Shown piece after piece: positions 53,739 through 63,312 of a stretch of 64,000 bases of DNA (the stretch's first letter is position 1; every line of letters starts with the position of its first letter). Source of the stretch: Mesorhizobium sp. (lineage in GTDB: Bacteria > Pseudomonadota > Alphaproteobacteria > Rhizobiales > Rhizobiaceae); contig SAQL01000002.1 in NCBI GenBank assembly GCA_004020645.1, forward strand, positions 434,001 through 498,000, in the 5' to 3' direction. The notes under the pieces are model-generated. The model was not told the origin of the DNA and made no database searches. It worked only from the letters and a program-made list of their open reading frames with translations. A program made the translations under genes and the position numbers.

Positions 53739-55064
53739 TCAGACGTACCGGTTGACGATATTCTCGAGCAGTTCCTGGCGGCCGGATCTCGGCTGCGGCT
53801 CGATCTTCTTCTTGACGACGCGCTCGGTGATCTCCTCCAGCGTCCGCTTGCCGGCAAGCATCGCCTTGGCCTCGGCGGAGTTCCAGCCGGCATAGCGCTC
53901 GGCCAGCGGGGCGGACAGCGCCTTGTCCTCGACCATGCGGGCGGCGGCCTTGAGGCCGCGTGCACAACAATCCATGCCGCCGATATGGCCAATCAGCAGA
54001 TCCTGCGGATCGAGCGATTGCCGGCGCAGCTTGGCATCGAAATTGGTGCCGCCGGACTTGAAGCCGCCGGCCTGCAAGACCTGGTAATAGGCAAGCGCCA
54101 TCTCCGGCACGTTGTTGGGGAACTGGTCGGTGTCCCAGCCCGACTGGTAGTCGTTGCGGTTCATGTCGATCGAGCCGAAGATGCCGAGCGCATTGGCCAG
54201 CGCCAGTTCATGCTCGAAGGAATGGCCGGCCAGAATCGCATGGCCCTGCTCGATGTTGAGCTTGACCTCCTTCTCCAGCCCGAAGCGCTTGAGGAAGCCG
54301 TAGACCGTGGCGACATCATAGTCGTACTGGTGCTTTGTCGGCTCCTGCGGCTTCGGCTCGATCAGAATGGTGCCCTTGAAGCCGATCCGATGCTTGTAGT
54401 CGACGACCAGGTTGAGGAAGCGGCCGGCCTGTTCCTGTTCGCGGGCAAGGTCGGTGTTGAGTAGGGTCTCGTAGCCCTCGCGGCCGCCCCACAGCACATA
54501 GTTCTCGCCCTTCAGCCGCTTGGTGACGTCGATGCAGTGTTTGACCGTCGCTGCCGCATAGGCAAAGACATCCGGGTCGGGATTGGTGGCGGCACCTGAC
54601 ATGAAGCGGCGGTTGGAGAACAGGTTGGCCGTGCCCCAAAGCAGCTTGACGCCGGTCTGCTTCATCTTGGTGGCGAAGTAGTCTGCGATCTCGTCGAGGC
54701 GAGCGGCACTTTCGGAAAAATCTTTTCCTTCCGGCCGCACATCGGCATCGTGGAAGCAGAAGTAGGGTGCGCCGAGCAGCGCAAACATCTCGAAAGCGAC
54801 ATCGGCCTTGAGCTTGGCCAGTTCCATCGTGTCGGTGCCGCCAGCCTTGGCAAACCACGGCCGATCGAAGGTCTGGCCGCCGAACGGATCGCCGCCCGGC
54901 CAGGCGAAGGAATGCCAGTAGGCGACGGCAAAGCGCAGATGGTCTTCCAGCCGCTTGCCGGCGACAATTTCATCGGGATTGTAGAAGCGGTAGGCCAGCG
55001 GATTGGTCGAATCCGGCCCCTCGTACTTGATCTTTTGGATATCGCCGAAAAACCCACTGGTCAT
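53739..55064 (-). CDS. xylA: Xylose isomerase
   Basis: Isomerises D-xylose to D-xylulose (also glucose to fructose). The 441-residue class II enzyme has [12 protein letters not shown] with the catalytic His and Asp, [27 protein letters not shown] with metal-binding Glu and Asp, [17 protein letters not shown] and [18 protein letters not shown] (part). It is separated from xylB by a small opposite-strand gene, so the usual contiguous xylAB arrangement is interrupted. Confidence 0.97.
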   Translation of the reverse strand: MTSGFFGDIQKIKYEGPDSTNPLAYRFYNPDEIVAGKRLEDHLRFAVAYWHSFAWPGGDPFGGQTFDRPWFAKAGGTDTMELAKLKADVAFEMFALLGAPYFCFHDADVRPEGKDFSESAARLDEIADYFATKMKQTGVKLLWGTANLFSNRRFMSGAATNPDPDVFAYAAATVKHCIDVTKRLKGENYVLWGGREGYETLLNTDLAREQEQAGRFLNLVVDYKHRIGFKGTILIEPKPQEPTKHQYDYDVATVYGFLKRFGLEKEVKLNIEQGHAILAGHSFEHELALANALGIFGSIDMNRNDYQSGWDTDQFPNNVPEMALAYYQVLQAGGFKSGGTNFDAKLRRQSLDPQDLLIGHIGGMDCCARGLKAAARMVEDKALSAPLAERYAGWNSAEAKAMLAGKRTLEEITERVVKKKIEPQPRSGRQELLENIVNRYV

Positions 55065-55177
55065 GATTGTCTGTCCTCTCGCATGGTTCTGTCCTGATTA
55101 CCTCAGGCGTAATTGGTTTCGCGCTGGCGCTGGATGAAAACGGTCATGTCAAAGCCACTCAATAAAGGAGACAGACC

Positions 55178-55540
55178 ATGACCGACCTCAACACGATCGC
55201 CGAAAACTACATCGCCGCCTGGAACGAGAGCGAGGCCGCGCGCCGGACTGCCTTGCTCAAGGCGGCTTTCACCGAAGACGTCAGCTATCGTGACCCGATC
55301 ATGCAGGGCGACGGCCATGATGGCGTTGCCGCACTCATCGATGGTGTCCAAAAACGTTTTGCCGGCTTCCGGTTCTCGCTGAAGGGCAAGCCGGACGGGT
55401 TTGGCGACACGATCCGCTTCTCGTGGAATCTCGGGCCGGAAGGAACGGATTCCGTCATTGAAGGCACCGACATCGGCCTCATCGAGAATGGCCGCCTGAA
55501 AAGCGTCACCGGCTTTCTCGACAAGGTTCCGGCACAGTGA
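55178..55540 (+). CDS. NTF2/SnoaL-like small protein
   Basis: A 120-residue alpha+beta barrel protein of the nuclear-transport-factor-2-like superfamily. It has TIAENYIAAWNESEAARR, TEDVSYRDPIMQGDGHDG, FAGFRFSLKGKPDGFGD and a C-terminal GRLKSVTGFLDKVP. Members are binding proteins, isomerases or hydrolases, and no substrate can be inferred. AAGGAG lies 8 bases before the ATG. It lies on the plus strand between xylA and xylB. Confidence 0.85.
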   Translation: MTDLNTIAENYIAAWNESEAARRTALLKAAFTEDVSYRDPIMQGDGHDGVAALIDGVQKRFAGFRFSLKGKPDGFGDTIRFSWNLGPEGTDSVIEGTDIGLIENGRLKSVTGFLDKVPAQ

Positions 55541-55575
55541 GGTCATCTCAGGCCTCGGCGGGGGTGGGAAACCAC

Positions 55576-57030
55576 TCACGCCGTGGCGGCCTTGATGGCT
55601 GGGTAAAGCAAGCGATAGCGCTGATAAGCATCCGCATAGGCGTTGCTTAGCGCGGCGACCGGTTCGATGGTGGCATCGGTGGCCGGCGCCGTGCACACTC
55701 TGAGCGGATCGGCGCCCGTCGCCGCGATCATGCCGAGTCGGGCCGCACCGAAGGCAGCGCCGAAATCGCCATCGGCCGGGATGTCGATGGGCAGGCCGAG
55801 CGCGGTGGCGATTGCCTTCAGCCAATAGCGCGAGCGCGAGCCGCCGCCGATTGCCGTCACCCGCGTCAGCGTCGTGCCGGCCTTGGCCAGGGCTTCGAGA
55901 CTGTCGCGGAAGGCGAAAGCCACGCCCTCCAGCACGGCCTGGGTCAACACGGCGCGGCTCGATTCATGCGCAAGCCCGGTAAACGAGCCGCGAATGGCCG
56001 AATCATTGTGGGGCGTGCGCTCGCCGGAGAGATAAGGCAGGAAGGACACGCCGGTCGGCGCCTTCAGCGTATCGCCGAGCTCTGCGGTCAGCTCGCCGGC
56101 GCCTTTCCCTGATATCTCCGACAGCCAGTTGAGCGAATCGGTTGCCGACAGGATGACGCCCATCTGGTGCCAGGTGTCGGGCAGCGCGTGGCAGAATGTG
56201 TGCACCGCGCTTTCCGGGTTTGGCAGATAAGACGCATTGGCGGCGAACAGCACGCCTGACGTGCCAAGCGAGACGAAGGCCTGGCCGGCTGCGACCGTGC
56301 CCATGCCGCAGGCGGATGCCGCATTGTCGCCGGCGCCGCCGGCGATCGGGATGCCGGCCTGCATCCCCCATTTCGAGGCCAATTCGCTGCGCAAGGCGCC
56401 GGCCTTCTCAGTGCCTTCGACCAGCGACGGCATCTGCTCTTCATCGAGCGACGTCGCGGAAAGCAGGTCGGTTGACCAGTCTCGCTGGCCGACATCGAGC
56501 CAGGACGTGCCTGCCGAGTCCGACATCTCAGAAATGTGCTCGCCGGAGAGCCAGAGCCGCAGGAAATCCTTCGGCAGCAAGACCTTTGCCACTCTGCCGA
56601 ACACGTCCGGCTCGTTGTTTTTCACCCAGACCAGTTTTGGCGCCGTGAAACCGGGGAAGACGATGTTGCCGGTCAGCTTGCGAAAACGCGGATCGGCGTC
56701 GAGCTTGGCCGCCTCGGCATGGCTGCGCGTGTCGTTCCACAGGATGCAGGGGCGCAGCACCTGGTCGCCGGCATCGAGCAAGGTGGCGCCATGCATCTGG
56801 CCTGAGAGGCCTATGCCTTTGACCGCGGCAAGTTCTTTAGAATGGGAAACCTTGAGCTCCGCGATCGCGTCCTCGCAGGCGCGGATCCACTCGGCGGGAT
56901 TCTGCTCCGACCAGCCGGGATGCGGCCGCGACACGTCGAGCGACGCGTGGCCGGAGCCGATGATCGTCTGCCCGGCATCGATCAAAAGCGCCTTGACGCC
57001 TGACGTGCCAAGATCGAGGCCGAGATACAT
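55576..57030 (-). CDS. xylB: Xylulokinase
   Basis: FGGY-family kinase (484 residues) phosphorylating D-xylulose. It has YLGLDLGTSGVKALLIDAG at the N-terminus (phosphate 1), GLSGQMHGATLLD with the substrate-binding Met-His-Gly, GGAGDNAASACGMGTV, SLGTSGVLFA and RVTAIGGGSRSRYWLKAIA (adenosine site). It lies upstream of xylA in the direction of transcription, with an inserted opposite-strand gene between. Confidence 0.96.
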   Translation of the reverse strand: MYLGLDLGTSGVKALLIDAGQTIIGSGHASLDVSRPHPGWSEQNPAEWIRACEDAIAELKVSHSKELAAVKGIGLSGQMHGATLLDAGDQVLRPCILWNDTRSHAEAAKLDADPRFRKLTGNIVFPGFTAPKLVWVKNNEPDVFGRVAKVLLPKDFLRLWLSGEHISEMSDSAGTSWLDVGQRDWSTDLLSATSLDEEQMPSLVEGTEKAGALRSELASKWGMQAGIPIAGGAGDNAASACGMGTVAAGQAFVSLGTSGVLFAANASYLPNPESAVHTFCHALPDTWHQMGVILSATDSLNWLSEISGKGAGELTAELGDTLKAPTGVSFLPYLSGERTPHNDSAIRGSFTGLAHESSRAVLTQAVLEGVAFAFRDSLEALAKAGTTLTRVTAIGGGSRSRYWLKAIATALGLPIDIPADGDFGAAFGAARLGMIAATGADPLRVCTAPATDATIEPVAALSNAYADAYQRYRLLYPAIKAATA

Positions 57031-57111
57031 GATGTCCTCCCAATGCCATTAATTTTTTCGGATCTCGAAAAAATCTGACTTGGCAGTTTTTAAGACAAGA
57101 TCCGCCTCCGG

Positions 57112-58432
57112 TCAATTCTCCGACAAATCGGCCGCGCGCCGCGAGAACAATGCCGACAGCGGGCTGTCCGGCCGCGCCAGCGTGCGTTCCGCGGCAAGCG
57201 CCCGTGCCAGCGCATGGTCGCCGGAACGCAGCGCCGCCTCGATCAGCGTCAGGTCGATGACGTCGCGTTGCGCGTTGCTGCCGCCGAAACGGTGGGCGAT
57301 CGTCCGGATTGGCCGGATCAGACGTACCGTCTCGGCATAATTGCCATCGCCGAATGCCTTGATGGCGAGCGTCAGGGGATGGCCGACATCCCGGGTGAAA
57401 GCGGCGTTGTCGTCGTTGCCGTGCGTGGCCTCACGCTGTGCCTCGAGCAAGGTGCGAACCGGCGCTTCTTGGCCGGCGCCGACAAAGGCCATCATTGCGT
57501 GGGCATCGTTGAAGGCATAGTTGCCGGCGCTGGCCTTGGCCCAATTGGCGGCGAGCGCCGCCCAGCGAGCGCCGACATCGAACCCGCCGAGATGCAGCCG
57601 CCACAGGATAGCCGAAGCGTCGACCATGTTGAGCGCCAGTGTCGAGCGCTTGCCGTAGATCGGCCCGTCATAGAGCGCCAGCACCTCGTCGGTCTCGCCG
57701 AGATCGTAGTGGAACAGCGCCAGATGCCACCAATTGTGCACTTGCAGGAAGCTTTCCTTCGTCCACGCTTCAGGGTTGGCGCGCATCCATGCGATGCCGT
57801 CCTTTTGCCGGCTCTGCATCTCCACGACGTGGGCGACGGCGTGCTGCGCCCAGCCGTCGCGGCTCGATGTCGACTGCCATGCGGCCAAGCTTTTCGGCGC
57901 GCGCGTAGTCGCCCATTTCCTCCAGCCCGAACGCCTGCATGCCGAGTATGGCGTGGTATCCCGGCATGCCGCTTTGCCACGACGGCAGCGCGCGGCCGAT
58001 GCGGTCGCGCAGCATGCGGGCATTGCCGGTGAAGAAATCGATCTGGTGCCCGGTCTGCAGCGCCAGCGCATCGAGCGGAAACTCGATGGCGATATCCTCG
58101 AGCAGACGGGCGGCTTCATGCCAGCGTCCTGCGGCAAGATGGCCGAGCGCTGCGACATGCGCCTGCTCGCGCGGTGTGGCGGCAAGCGGCAGTGCCGCCT
58201 CGTGGCATGTCCTGGCCACGGCTGTCGCCTCGCGCTCGGTGGCGAGACCGAAGAGATAGCCCTTGAACACATGCGCCATGACGAAGCCGGGGTCCTCGGC
58301 GATGGCGCGGTCGACCGAGCCGACCGGATCGCCGATGAAGCATTGCAGTTCGCGCACAGCCTGGCTGTAGGATGAGAACCCGGCCTCGGTTGCGCCAGAA
58401 AATGTCAGGCCGAATGCATCCCTGACTGCCAT
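57112..58432 (-). pseudogene. TTC38-like TPR protein with a frameshift
   Basis: Two overlapping minus-strand frames form one protein. The first (from 58432) reads MAVRDAFGLTFSGATEAG...FVMAHVFKGYLFGLATERE...LGRMAVDIEP. The second continues RDGWAQHAVAHVVEMQ...HNWWHLALFHYDLGETDEVL and ends DLSEN at 57112. The change of frame is at about 57858-57863, within GAGCCGCGACGGCTGG, and restoring two bases (a second CG) rejoins the frame, giving about 440 residues, the usual length of bacterial TTC38-like TPR proteins. So the gene is either newly inactivated or carries a sequencing error in a CG-rich run. Confidence 0.8.
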
Positions 58433-58441
58433 GTCATGTCC

Positions 58442-59065
58442 TCAATTGCCCGAGCGCATCGCCACCGTGGCGATGCCGGCGCCGACCAGCAGCGTGCCGC
58501 CGGTGCGGTTGAAGATGCGGATCGCCCGGGGATTACGCACGACGTTGCGCGCCCTTGCCGCGATCAGCGCATAGCCGAAGGCATTGGCGAAGGCGAGCGC
58601 CAGGAAGGTCGTTTCGAAGATCAGCATCTGCGTCCAGAAATCGGCGTGCCGGTCGAGGAATTGCGGCAGGAAGGCGACGAAGAAGGTGATGCTTTTCGGG
58701 TTGAGCGCGGTGACCAGCCAGGCATGCGCCATCATCTTGGCCGAGGACACCGCGTCCAGGCGCGGCTCGGCCTTGAGCGTGCCACCGGCGCGAAACAGCT
58801 TTATGCCGAGATAGATCAGATAGCCGGCGCCGATCACCTTCAGCACGGTGAACACGGTGGCCGACGCCGCCAGCAGCGCGCCGATGCCCAGCATCGACAG
58901 CGTCATCGCCGTAAAATCGCCAAACGCCACGCCGACCGCCATCGGCAGCGCGGTGCGCCAGCCCTGGCCGAGCGCATAGGACACGACCAGAAGGATGGTC
59001 GGACCGGGAATGACAAGAAGGATCGTCGAGGCGGCGGCAAAGGCGGCCCAGTTTTCGAAGGACAT
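58442..59065 (-). CDS. LysE/RhtB-family exporter
   Basis: Inner-membrane amino-acid or metabolite exporter of 207 residues with six predicted helices, typical of the family. It has ASTILLVIPGPTILLVVSYALGQG (shown in part) with the conserved PGP motif, GVAFGDFTAMTLSMLGIGAL, and TALNPKSITFFVAFLPQF with the conserved NPK. ATG 59065 gives the usual N-terminus. It ends 9 bp before the TPR gene start on the same strand. Confidence 0.9.
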   Translation of the reverse strand: MSFENWAAFAAASTILLVIPGPTILLVVSYALGQGWRTALPMAVGVAFGDFTAMTLSMLGIGALLAASATVFTVLKVIGAGYLIYLGIKLFRAGGTLKAEPRLDAVSSAKMMAHAWLVTALNPKSITFFVAFLPQFLDRHADFWTQMLIFETTFLALAFANAFGYALIAARARNVVRNPRAIRIFNRTGGTLLVGAGIATVAMRSGN

Positions 59066-59266
59066 GTTCGTCTCCTTGAGCTCAAAAAAGAGGATAAATC
59101 CTTGGGCTCGCAAAGATGTAAAGGGGCTGCATCGAAAATGTGCGGCGCGACGGCTCGGCCAGAAGTTAAGGGCAAGATGTCTTCACGCTTTTTCAACCAT
59201 GATTGGTGAAAATGCATCCTATCCGGCCGGACCGTGTTTCCCGCCGACAGCGTAGGGTTTGGGTAG

Positions 59267-60034
59267 ATGCGTGAGTTGCCGCAAGGTCTGACGCCGCCGT
59301 ACGACGGCGACGAAATCGGAATTTCCGAAATCCAGCTTTCCCGCCGCACGGTGTTGTCCGGCGCCGGTGCGCTGGCGCTGCTTGGCGTCGCCGGCTGCAG
59401 CCAGACCCTCGACCTATCGGCACTGCAACTCGACGGCGTCACCACCGGCGCGATCACTCCCATCCGCCCAAGCATCAGCGTCGACAAGAATATAACCAGC
59501 CCTGGTGTGATGTATGCCTCCGTCACCGACGGCGGCTTCACGCTGCCGGAAGTGCCCTACCTCAAGGTCAAGCCGGAGTTCCGCCGCCAGATCGTCGTCG
59601 ACCCGACCGGCGAGCAGCCCGGCACCATCGTCGTCCATTCGCAGGAGCGGCTGCTCTATCTGGTGCAGCCCGGCGGCGACGCGATCCGTTACGGCGTCGG
59701 CATCGGCAAGGAAGGCTTCCGCTGGTCCGGCCGCGCCAACATCCAGTACGGCAAGGAATGGCCGACCTGGAGGCCGCCGGCCGAGATGATCGCCCGCAAG
59801 CCGGAACTGGTGAAATGGCAGGCCGGGCAGCCCGGCGGCCTCGACAACCCGCTCGGCGCGCGCGCGCTGTACATATACCAGAACGGCCAGGACACCGGCT
59901 ACCGCATCCACGGCTCGCCCGAATGGTGGAGCATCGGCCAGGCGATGTCGTCGGGCTGCGTTCGCCTGATCAACCAGGACATCATAGACCTCTACAGCCG
60001 CGTCTCGAGGAAGAACCCGGTCGTCGTCGTCTGA
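59267..60034 (+). CDS. L,D-transpeptidase (YkuD) with Tat-like lipoprotein signal
   Basis: Cell-wall cross-linking enzyme of 255 residues. It has a signal region QLSRRTVLSGAGALALLGVAGC with twin Arg26-Arg27 and a lipobox ending at Cys44, so it is probably a lipoprotein exported by Tat. The YkuD domain (about 105-255) has TIVVHSQERLLYLV and the catalytic block YRIHGSPEWWSIG...MSSGCVRLINQD, with His and Cys. An unusually long 25-residue n-region precedes the twin arginines, so a start downstream is possible. Confidence 0.92.
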   Translation: MRELPQGLTPPYDGDEIGISEIQLSRRTVLSGAGALALLGVAGCSQTLDLSALQLDGVTTGAITPIRPSISVDKNITSPGVMYASVTDGGFTLPEVPYLKVKPEFRRQIVVDPTGEQPGTIVVHSQERLLYLVQPGGDAIRYGVGIGKEGFRWSGRANIQYGKEWPTWRPPAEMIARKPELVKWQAGQPGGLDNPLGARALYIYQNGQDTGYRIHGSPEWWSIGQAMSSGCVRLINQDIIDLYSRVSRKNPVVVV

Positions 60035-60154
60035 CTCTCCCGGTCGTCGTCTGACCTGACAGCGCGGCCGGCGCGGCTGCTCGACTCTCCCGTTGCGTGA
60101 TCTCGCAAGACAGGCGAATGTGCCTGCAGAGCCACTGCTCGGGAGACGTGAAGC

Positions 60155-61321
60155 ATGTCCGGAACTTTTGTGATCGCGCAAGGCGGCGGTCCGACCGCCG
60201 TCATCAACCAAACGATGGTGGGCGCCGCGCTCGAAATCCGCAAGCGCCATCCCGGCGCCAAGGTTTTAGGCTCGATCCATGGCGTGCGCGGCATTCGTGA
60301 CGGCAACTATGTCGATCTTTCCGCGATTGCCGAGGACCAGTTGCGGTTGATCGCGGCAACGCCGAGCGCCGCGCTTGGCTCGACGCGCGACAAGCCGGAT
60401 GATGCCTATTGCGAGATCATCCTCAACGGCCTGAAGAAGGCCGGCGCCGACGCCTTCATCTATATTGGCGGCAACGACACGTCGGGCACGCAGCAGATCC
60501 TGACCGACGCCGCCGGCGGTAAGATGGCCTTCGTCCACGCCCCGAAAACCATCGACAACGATCTCGAGGAGAACGATCACACGCCCGGCTTCATTTCGGC
60601 AGCCGAGTTCGTTGCCGGCGCCTTTCTCTCGGTCGACCTCGATTTCCGTGCTCTGCCGGGCATCTATGTCGGCATCGTCATGGGGCGGCACGCCGGCTTT
60701 CTCACCGCCGCCGCCGCCGCATGGCAGCTTGACCCCGACAGCGGCCCGCATCTCGTCTATGTGCCGGAGCGTCCGTTCTCGGCCGCGGCCTTCATCGACG
60801 ATGTTCGCGCCACGCTCGATCGCCATAAGCGCTGCATCGTTGCCGTGTCCGAAGGCGTCAGCACCGCTGACGGCAAGGCGCTGGTCGAAAGCCTTGTGCC
60901 GCCGGAGAAACTGGAGCGCGATGCGCATGGCAACGTCAAGCTGTCGGGCAGCGACCTGCCGGCCGCCCTCGAGCGCGCCCTGGCCGAAGGATTGCCGGGC
61001 AAGCGGGCGCGGGTCGATGCGCTCGGCTACATGCCGCGCGGCTATGTCGGCGCCATCAACCCCGTGGATGCACAGGAAGCCTTTGATGCCGGCGTCTTTG
61101 CGGTCGCTGTCGCCGAACAGGGCGGCGGCTCGGTGGCGCTGCAATATGACGGCAAGAAAACCGTGCTGAACAAGGTGCCGCTGAAAAACGTCGCCGGCAA
61201 GACGCGCCACATGCCAGACGATTTCATGCTGCCTGAGGTCAACCAGCTCTCCGATGCGGGAATGGCCTATCTGAAGCGGCTGGTCCCCGAAAAATATAAG
61301 GTCGGAAAGCCGTTCGTCTGA
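60155..61321 (+). CDS. pfp: Pyrophosphate-dependent 6-phosphofructokinase
   Basis: Reversible phosphofructokinase of 388 residues. It has IAQGGGPTAVINQTMVG, YIGGNDTSGTQQIL, the substrate motif APKTIDNDLEENDH (Lys in PKTIDND marks the PPi type; ATP enzymes have GTIDND) and VMGRHAGFLTAA. The Asp of GGNDT in place of Gly is also a PPi-enzyme mark. It gives the cell a route for glycolysis/gluconeogenesis at this step. Upstream 120 bp contain a tandem repeat of the CCCGGTCGTCGTCTGAC sequence overlapping the transpeptidase stop. Confidence 0.92.
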   Translation: MSGTFVIAQGGGPTAVINQTMVGAALEIRKRHPGAKVLGSIHGVRGIRDGNYVDLSAIAEDQLRLIAATPSAALGSTRDKPDDAYCEIILNGLKKAGADAFIYIGGNDTSGTQQILTDAAGGKMAFVHAPKTIDNDLEENDHTPGFISAAEFVAGAFLSVDLDFRALPGIYVGIVMGRHAGFLTAAAAAWQLDPDSGPHLVYVPERPFSAAAFIDDVRATLDRHKRCIVAVSEGVSTADGKALVESLVPPEKLERDAHGNVKLSGSDLPAALERALAEGLPGKRARVDALGYMPRGYVGAINPVDAQEAFDAGVFAVAVAEQGGGSVALQYDGKKTVLNKVPLKNVAGKTRHMPDDFMLPEVNQLSDAGMAYLKRLVPEKYKVGKPFV

Positions 61322-61370
61322 GCCGGCTCGCTTCTGATGCCGGAATCTCGTGATGCCGGATATCTCCTAG

Positions 61371-62096
61371 ATGCTTGACTGGTTCAGCAAGACCGTCATC
61401 GACGCCGATACGACGATGCTGACCGAGCCGTTCGTGCATGATTTCGTGCGCGCCAACATCTGGCATCTGCGCGGCCGCGATGTCGACCTGCTTGTCGACA
61501 CCGGCATGGGCATCCGCCCGCTGGCGCCGGAGATCGACACGCCTGATGGCAAGCCGCTGCTCGTCGTCGCCACCCACATCCATCTCGACCATGTCGGCTC
61601 GCTGCACGAATTCCCGCTGCGGGCAGGGCCTAGGATGAGTGCCGCGTATTTCGACAGCATGGACGAAGCGGTCACATACGCCCGCATGTTTCACGATCTC
61701 GACGGCGCCGTCTCCAAGCTGCCGGTGTCGGGCTGGAAAGCAGCCGATTACAAGATTCCGCCGGCCCCGCTGACGCGGACACTCGACGAGGGCGATCTGG
61801 TCGATCTCGGCGACCGGCAATTCCGCGTGCTGCATCTGCCCGGCCATTCGCCCGATTCGATCGCGCTGTTCGATGAGGCTGACGGCCTGTTCTTCGCCGG
61901 CGACGCCATCTACGACGCCATGCTGATCGACGACCTGCCGGACTCCGACAGGGGCGCTTACCGCCGCACCATGCAGCGGCTGCTCGACCTGCCGATCCGC
62001 ATCGGCCATGGCGGCCATGGCCCGAGCTTCGACGCCAAACGCATGCGCGAAATCGCCAGCGGCTATCTCAGGCGGACAGACGGGATCGGCGCATAG
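61371..62096 (+). CDS. MBL-fold metallo-hydrolase
   Basis: A 241-residue metallo-beta-lactamase-fold hydrolase with the zinc motif VVATHIHLDHVGS (HxHxDH), LHLPGHSPDSIALFD (third His), FFAGDAIYDA (bridging Asp) and a C-terminal GHGGHGPSF. The substrate is unknown. It starts 49 bp after pfp and is likely co-transcribed. Confidence 0.9.
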   Translation: MLDWFSKTVIDADTTMLTEPFVHDFVRANIWHLRGRDVDLLVDTGMGIRPLAPEIDTPDGKPLLVVATHIHLDHVGSLHEFPLRAGPRMSAAYFDSMDEAVTYARMFHDLDGAVSKLPVSGWKAADYKIPPAPLTRTLDEGDLVDLGDRQFRVLHLPGHSPDSIALFDEADGLFFAGDAIYDAMLIDDLPDSDRGAYRRTMQRLLDLPIRIGHGGHGPSFDAKRMREIASGYLRRTDGIGA

Positions 62097-62364
62097 GAGG
62101 CTTCGATGACCGGCAGGATAGGACGCGGGAAGATATGCGAACTCGTGATCCCCGTCAGCAATTTTGTTCTTGCTTTGTGCCGGCAGCTATGTTATCGATT
62201 TCCGTATGGTGCTGATCGCGCCAACAACGGCGCAAGGCGGGTTTTTTGTTTCAGGTCGGCCCTTCATCAAGGGTTCGACTCCAGCCACGCATCCGGCAAG
62301 CGGGCGACACCGACCCGTTAGATTAAGTCTTCGCAATATCATCTGGAAACCGCGATCGCCGCCC
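62097..62364. other. Intergenic region without a recognisable gene
   Basis: About 270 bases after the MBL gene. It is less GC-rich than neighbouring sequence and contains GCGCAAGGCGGGTTTTTTG, which might follow a weak terminator stem with upstream GCGCCAACAACGGCG. No convincing coding frame and no tRNA fold. Confidence 0.3.
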
Positions 62365-62592
62365 TGCCAGCGCGGCGCTGGTCGAGAACGTCGATCCTGA
62401 CAAGACGGCCTCGGCTTTCGGTATCCAGCCCGGCGACATCATCGTCGTCGTCAATCAGGCGCCGGTGCGGAACGCCAGGCAGGCGGACCAGGCGATTGCG
62501 CAGGCCGGAAATCCGGCAAGAAGTCCGTGCTCCTGCTCGCCGAACGCGGCGACGCGCAGATGTTCGTCGCCGTGCCCTTCGCCAGTGGCTGA
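62365..62592 (+). pseudogene. C-terminal PDZ remnant of a Do-type (HtrA/DegP) protease
   Basis: The frame reads ASAALVENVDPDKTASAFG, then IQPGDIIVVVNQAPVRNARQ, then ADQAIAQAG, which matches the last PDZ domain of DegP-like proteases. The frame then shifts near 62510, and another frame continues KKSVLLLAERGDAQMFVAVP and FASG to a stop at 62590-62592, the normal end of that domain. The protease domain and the first PDZ are absent upstream. It is a broken 3' end of a degP gene. Confidence 0.75.
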
Positions 62593-62700
62593 AGCGGCGC
62601 ATTGCCGCGAGGGTGCAGCCAAAATTATGGTTGCCCGCCAGAGCATCTTCGAGAAGACTGGTGAAGGCCGGCAGACGGCCTGATTTAAACGGATTTCCCG

Positions 62701-63312
62701 ATGGTCACCCGCGGCTTCTCTTCAGGACGAAAGCCCCCGACAGATACGGATGCGCGTATCCCGCCGGGGCAGTATCTCGAGCAAGGGTTTCCGGTGCTGT
62801 CGGCCGGGCCGACGCCGCGTGTGCGCACCGAGGACTGGTCGTTCACGCTCAAGCACGGACCGCGACCGATCAAGAAGTGGAACTGGACAGAGTTCAATGC
62901 GCTGCCTTTGACCAAGATGACCCGCGACATCCATTGCGTGACCGCATGGACCAAGTTCGACACGGCGTGGCAGGGTGTGCTGGTCGACGATATTCTGGCG
63001 GATGCCGGCATCGAGCCGCCGACCGGCTTCACGCTGGCACTGTCGTTCGACGGCTACACCACCAACGTGCCGACGAAGGATCTCACCGCCGGCAAGGCGA
63101 TGGTGGCACTGCTTTACGAAGGCAAGCCGATCACGCCGGACCATGGCGGCCCAGCGCGGCTGCTGATTCCGCATCTCTATTTCTGGAAGTCGGCTAAATG
63201 GCTGAACGGGCTGCAGTTCACCGAGCGTGACGAGCCCGGGTTCTGGGAGCTGCGCGGCTATCACATCTATGGCGACCCGTGGCGCGAGCAGCGCTATACG
63301 GGCGATCCATGA
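62701..63312 (+). CDS. Sulfite-oxidase-like molybdopterin oxidoreductase
   Basis: A 203-residue single-domain molybdopterin protein of the YedY/SUOX superfamily. It has the cofactor Cys in MTRDIHCVTAWTKFDTAWQG, GYTTNVPTKDLTA and the C-terminal GYHIYGDPWREQRY. There is no Tat signal, so it is cytoplasmic, unlike YedY (MsrP). The next gene, overlapping by 4 bp, is a ferredoxin-reductase-like protein that probably supplies or accepts electrons. The pair is recurrent in Rhizobiales. Confidence 0.9.
   Translation: MVTRGFSSGRKPPTDTDARIPPGQYLEQGFPVLSAGPTPRVRTEDWSFTLKHGPRPIKKWNWTEFNALPLTKMTRDIHCVTAWTKFDTAWQGVLVDDILADAGIEPPTGFTLALSFDGYTTNVPTKDLTAGKAMVALLYEGKPITPDHGGPARLLIPHLYFWKSAKWLNGLQFTERDEPGFWELRGYHIYGDPWREQRYTGDP

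Noticed and set aside
57112..58272. 386-codon frame as a complete gene
   Set aside because: Its first half is out of frame with TTC38-like homology, which continues in the overlapping frame from 58432; the two are one frameshifted gene.
62260..62310. tRNA-like T-loop GGTTCGACTCC
   Set aside because: The flanking bases do not pair into a T-stem and no acceptor, D or anticodon arm can be drawn around it.
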